This document shows, in pieces, positions 6,435-9,329 of a stretch of 9,329 nt of DNA. Source of the stretch: Gp6-AA40 sp032156805. GTDB taxonomy: Bacteria > Acidobacteriota > Vicinamibacteria > Vicinamibacterales > UBA2999. The position numbers were made by a program, and so were the translations under genes. Under the pieces are notes generated by a model. The model ran no database searches. It was not told where the DNA came from and worked only from the letters and a program-made list of their open reading frames with translations. The stretch's first letter is position 1. The number at the start of each line of letters is the position of its first letter. Where the stretch lies: the NCBI GenBank assembly GCA_032156805.1, contig JALDXQ010000251.1, positions 1-9,329 of the forward strand, read 5' to 3'.

Positions 6435-7454
6435 TCATGTTCCAAGGTTCACAACGAAGCGGCCTCGCGCCTTGCCGGCGAGCAATGTGGCGAAAGCGTC
6501 AGGCAGCCCTTCGAGCGGAATCTCGGTCGCAATCGAACGGAGGGCCGGCGGCTTCATGTCAGTCGCCAGGCGGCGCCAGACTTGGGTCCTGGTCTCCATC
6601 GGGCACGTCACTGAATCAATCCCAATGAGAGACACACCTCGCAGGATGAACGGCATCACCGTCGTGTGCAGTTCGATACCGCCGGTCAATCCAGTACTCG
6701 CAATCCCGCCGCAGTAGTCAGTTGTGCGCGTCAGCCAGGCCAGCATATCGCCACCAACGGCATCGACGGCGCCTGCCCATCGCGCTTTCTCGAGCGGGCG
6801 CGTGCCCATCTCGAGCGTCGCGCGGGAGAGCACCTCGCGCGCACCCAGTTGCTGCAGGTACTCTCGCGCATCGTCTTTTCCCGTAATCGCCGTGACCTGA
6901 TATCCAAGTCGCGCAAGAGCCGCGACCGCGATGCTCCCGACGCCGCCGGTGGAGCCGGTGACAACAACCTTGCCGCGTGCCGGCTGCAGTCCATTCCGTT
7001 CGAGCCGCACCAACGACAGACCCGCAGTGAAGCCTGCGGTGCCGAGCGCCATCGCGTCGAAGGGTGTGAGCCCGTCAGGCAGCGGCACGACCCAGTCGCC
7101 AGGCACTTGAACGTAGCCCGCATATCCACCGTCCTGCGCAACACCCAGGTCGTAACCGGTGACGAGCACCGGATCGCCATCTCGAAACCGTGAATCGGTG
7201 CTCGACGCCACGACGCCGGCGACATCGATGCCACCGATGAGCGGAAAGCGGCGCAGGATCTTGCCGGTTCCCGTCGCGGCCAGCGCGTCCTTGTAGTTCA
7301 CGCTCGAGTACGACGCCTTGATGAGGACCTCGCCCTGGACGTCGCGTCCGGCTGCAGCCGGACCGGCACTCAGTTCATCGAGCGCCGCCGTCACAACCGA
7401 CCCACGAATCTTGCCGTCCTCGTTCACGATGCGAAAGGCGCGGAATGTCTGCAT
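6435..7454 (-). CDS. yhdH: YhdH/AcuI-family NADPH-dependent quinone or acrylyl-CoA reductase (MDR superfamily)
   Basis: The 339-aa protein is a zinc-free medium-chain dehydrogenase/reductase. The AcuI/YhdH group reduces acrylyl-CoA to propionyl-CoA with NADPH; older annotations call it quinone oxidoreductase. Family landmarks are SSVNYKDALA (50-59), IGGIDVAG (73-80), ALGTAGFTAGL (136-146), the nucleotide-binding VVTGSTGGVGS (164-174), KARWAGAVDAVGG (223-235) and MPFILRGVSLIGIDS (267-281). Length matches the family (about 325-340). The start at 7454 gives the expected N-terminus MQTFRAFRI. Its only upstream purine-rich match, AAGGAA, is about 14 nt away. An open frame continuing upstream to 7697 lies antisense to the synthetase and is not coding. 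It is divergent from an acyl-CoA synthetase 64 bp away, supporting a role in short-chain acyl-CoA metabolism. Substrate is inferred from family. Confidence 0.88.
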   Translation of the reverse strand: MQTFRAFRIVNEDGKIRGSVVTAALDELSAGPAAAGRDVQGEVLIKASYSSVNYKDALAATGTGKILRRFPLIGGIDVAGVVASSTDSRFRDGDPVLVTGYDLGVAQDGGYAGYVQVPGDWVVPLPDGLTPFDAMALGTAGFTAGLSLVRLERNGLQPARGKVVVTGSTGGVGSIAVAALARLGYQVTAITGKDDAREYLQQLGAREVLSRATLEMGTRPLEKARWAGAVDAVGGDMLAWLTRTTDYCGGIASTGLTGGIELHTTVMPFILRGVSLIGIDSVTCPMETRTQVWRRLATDMKPPALRSIATEIPLEGLPDAFATLLAGKARGRFVVNLGT

Positions 7455-7518
7455 TGGTGCGATTATGATTCCTTTTCGCTGCCGCAGCGGGCCGCGAGAC
7501 CAGTCGCCGGGAGGTGTG
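7455..7518. promoter_or_regulatory. 64-bp divergent promoter spacer (reductase / acyl-CoA synthetase)
   Basis: Promoters for both divergent genes must fit here or in the neighbouring coding regions. The AT-rich core at 7462-7470 reads TATGAT on the plus strand (7464-7469), a good -10 toward the synthetase, and CATAAT on the minus strand (7463-7468), a -10 toward the reductase. Neither has a recognisable -35. If the minus-strand box is used, transcription would begin almost at the reductase ATG, giving a leaderless mRNA. GGAGG at 7510-7514 serves the synthetase. Confidence 0.35.
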
Positions 7519-9329
7519 GTGAGCATCGTGACGCCGGTCGTTCGAAAGTGGATCGAGGAAGGCCTCGCAGATCCGGAAGCCTTCTGGGCACGGGCGGCTG
7601 AAGCTCTCCCCTGGTTTCGACGATGGGATCGCGCGTTCGAATGGACCTTCCCCACCTTCCGCTGGTTCATCGGCGGCGAAACCAACCTCGCGTTCAACGC
7701 GCTCGATCGACACGTGGCCGCCGGAAGAGGCGGTCACCCCGCACTCATCTACATGAACGAGCGCGGTGATCGTCAGACGTTCAGCTACGCGGAGTTGCTG
7801 GCGTTGGTCGAATCCATCGCAGCATCGCTCCGCGCACTCGGCATCGGCAAAGGCGATCGGTTGACCATCTATATGCCGACCTCGCCCGAGGCGATCGCGT
7901 TGATGCTCGCCACGGTCCGGATCGGCGCGATTCATTCGGTTGTCTTCGCCGGTTTCGGCGCAGCCGCGCTCGCAGGCCGTATCAGCGCGAGCGGCTCGCG
8001 ATTCGTTTTCGCCGCAGACGTCACGTATCGCAAAGGCAAAGAGGTCGACCTCAAGCCGATCGTGGATGATGCCCTCGAGGCGTGCGGAGACTCGGTGGAG
8101 CGCCTCATCGTGCTCGAGCGCGGCACACGACGTGCGCCGCTCCAGGCGCCACGCGATCTCGGGTGGACGGAGTTCCTGACCCGTGGGCGCGGCGCGGCTG
8201 GCGAGCATGTCGTGATGGAGTCGAACGAGGCGTCGTTCATCCTCGCGACCTCCGGCACGACGGCGCGCCCCAAGCTTGCCGTTCACACCCATGGTGGTTA
8301 CCAGGTCCACATCTCGAGCATGGGTCGATGGTGCTTCGGCCTGAAACCAGCGGACGTGTGGTGGGCCACGTCCGATATCGGCTGGATCGTCGGGCACAGC
8401 TACATGGTCTATGCCCCGCTTCTCGCCGGCTGCACCACGGTCGCATTCGAGGGGGCGCTCGATCATCCAACGCCAGATGCGCACTGGCGCGCGGCCGTCG
8501 AGGAACTCGGCGTCACCGGCATCTTCACCTCTCCGACCGCGGTGCGCCTGCTCAGACGGTACGGTGAAGGCACGCTCGGCGATGTCGATCACAGCCGGCT
8601 CGAGCGCGTCGTCTGCGCGGGAGAAGTCCTCAACCCGCTGGCCTGGGACTGGTTGCAGAACACAGTACTCGGCGGGAGGGCACCCGTCATCGATCACATG
8701 TGGCAGACAGAGACCGGCGGCCCGGTGTTCGGCAACCCCTACGGGATCGAGCTACTGCCGATCAGACCAGGGTCATCAGGTCCGCCGCTCCCGGGCATCG
8801 ATGCCGCGATCGTCAACCTCGATGGCTCGCCGTGCGCACCGAACGAGAAAGGCATCATGGTGCTGAAGCGACCCTTCCCCGGGATGACGCCGCGATTGTG
8901 GGGCGAGATGGAGCGGTATGCGGCCGACTACTGGCAGAAGATCCCGAACGTGTACTACTCGGGCGATTCAGCGCACGTCGACGAAGACGGTTACTACTGG
9001 TTCGCCGGGCGCGCCGACGAAGTGATTAAGATCGCCGCCCATCGTCTCGGCACGATCGAAGTGGAGAGTGCGTTTCTCACGCACCCGTCGGTTGCCGAAT
9101 GCGGCGTCGTCGGACGACCGGACGAAACGCGCGGCGAGGTGATCACCGCGTTCGTTTTGCTGAAACATGGCTACAGCCCGTCGTCCGATCTTCGGAAGGC
9201 GTTGCTCGACAGCGTCCGCCGCGAGCTCGGGCCGGTCGCCGTCGTGGGCGAGATCAACTTCGTGACGCTGCTGCCAAAGACGAGGAGCGGCAAGATCATG
9301 CGCCGTGTGCTGAAGGCGGTCGTGCTCGA
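7519..9329 (+). CDS. Short-chain acyl-CoA synthetase (acetyl/propionyl-CoA synthetase-like, AMP-forming), 3' end cut by window
   Basis: The frame stays open for 603 codons to the right edge. The enzyme would activate a short carboxylic acid to acyl-AMP and then acyl-CoA. An Acs-type N-terminal domain (about 10-75, with FIGGETNLAFNALDRH) precedes the AMP-binding core: P-loop TSGTTARPK (244-252), SDIGWIVGHSYMVY (285-298), WQTETGG (395-401), SGD with D483, hinge GRADE (497-501), and the catalytic lysine K592 in TRSGKIMRR. Trp395 of WQTET, which closes the acyl pocket in acetyl-CoA synthetases, is retained, arguing for a C2-C3 acid. Two usually conserved glycines are alanine here: A249 in the P-loop and A507 in AAHRLGT (normally SGHR). 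Probably only 25-45 residues are missing. The start is uncertain: GTG at 7519, the adjacent GTG at 7516, GTG at 7528 with better spacing to GGAGG, or ATG at 7465. It is divergent from the AcuI-like reductase. Confidence 0.9.
   Translation, partial: MSIVTPVVRKWIEEGLADPEAFWARAAEALPWFRRWDRAFEWTFPTFRWFIGGETNLAFNALDRHVAAGRGGHPALIYMNERGDRQTFSYAELLALVESIAASLRALGIGKGDRLTIYMPTSPEAIALMLATVRIGAIHSVVFAGFGAAALAGRISASGSRFVFAADVTYRKGKEVDLKPIVDDALEACGDSVERLIVLERGTRRAPLQAPRDLGWTEFLTRGRGAAGEHVVMESNEASFILATSGTTARPKLAVHTHGGYQVHISSMGRWCFGLKPADVWWATSDIGWIVGHSYMVYAPLLAGCTTVAFEGALDHPTPDAHWRAAVEELGVTGIFTSPTAVRLLRRYGEGTLGDVDHSRLERVVCAGEVLNPLAWDWLQNTVLGGRAPVIDHMWQTETGGPVFGNPYGIELLPIRPGSSGPPLPGIDAAIVNLDGSPCAPNEKGIMVLKRPFPGMTPRLWGEMERYAADYWQKIPNVYYSGDSAHVDEDGYYWFAGRADEVIKIAAHRLGTIEVESAFLTHPSVAECGVVGRPDETRGEVITAFVLLKHGYSPSSDLRKALLDSVRRELGPVAVVGEINFVTLLPKTRSGKIMRRVLKAVVL

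Noticed and set aside
7375..8697. 440-codon minus-strand open frame opposite the acyl-CoA synthetase
   Set aside because: It spans the reductase start and the synthetase coding strand, has an Arg/Asp/Glu-rich composition and no family motif. The plus-strand reading has every synthetase motif.

Overview
The window is a high-GC, gene-dense stretch of bacterial chromosome with no phage, IS, CRISPR or RNA genes that I can see. The most likely source is an Acidobacteriota genome of the Vicinamibacteria type. Two things suggest this. One is a secreted family with GKWDGNTLVIEV and TWFDRAGN motifs, which is abundant in that group. The other is a cluster of short hairpin repeats around GCCGGACACTAC that, when read through, encode the RLKPDTT-type peptide often seen in spurious ORFs from these genomes. 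The taxonomy is my inference.

Layout. Positions 1-984 hold two minus-strand genes for exported proteins: the first 13 codons of a signal-peptide protein (1-39), and upstream of it a complete 284-aa secreted protein (130-984). Positions 1106-3677 form a compact minus-strand cluster of three genes. In transcription order these are a cytosolic six-Asp-box beta-propeller (2550-3677), a 98-aa MoaD/ThiS-type ubiquitin-like protein ending in Gly-Gly (2219-2515), and a core-MetE methionine synthase-like protein (1106-2161). The hairpin repeat cluster (3695-3794) separates this unit from a complete minus-strand ABC exporter half-transporter (3836-5809). A divergent gene encodes a small secreted helical protein (5892-6407). 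It converges on a YhdH/AcuI-type NADPH-dependent reductase (6435-7454, minus). Only 64 bp away and divergent from the reductase, an acetyl/propionyl-CoA synthetase-like enzyme begins (7519) and runs off the right edge.

How the genes may work together. The two most suggestive groupings are (i) propeller, GG-tailed sulfur-carrier-like protein and methionine synthase, which hints at a link between protein-thiocarboxylate sulfur chemistry and methionine or C1 metabolism; and (ii) the short-chain acyl-CoA synthetase with an acrylyl-CoA-reductase-like enzyme, the same two activities found at the ends of fused propionyl-CoA synthase. Both are inferences from neighbourhood. I see no single gene here that is clearly a new defence or mobile system.
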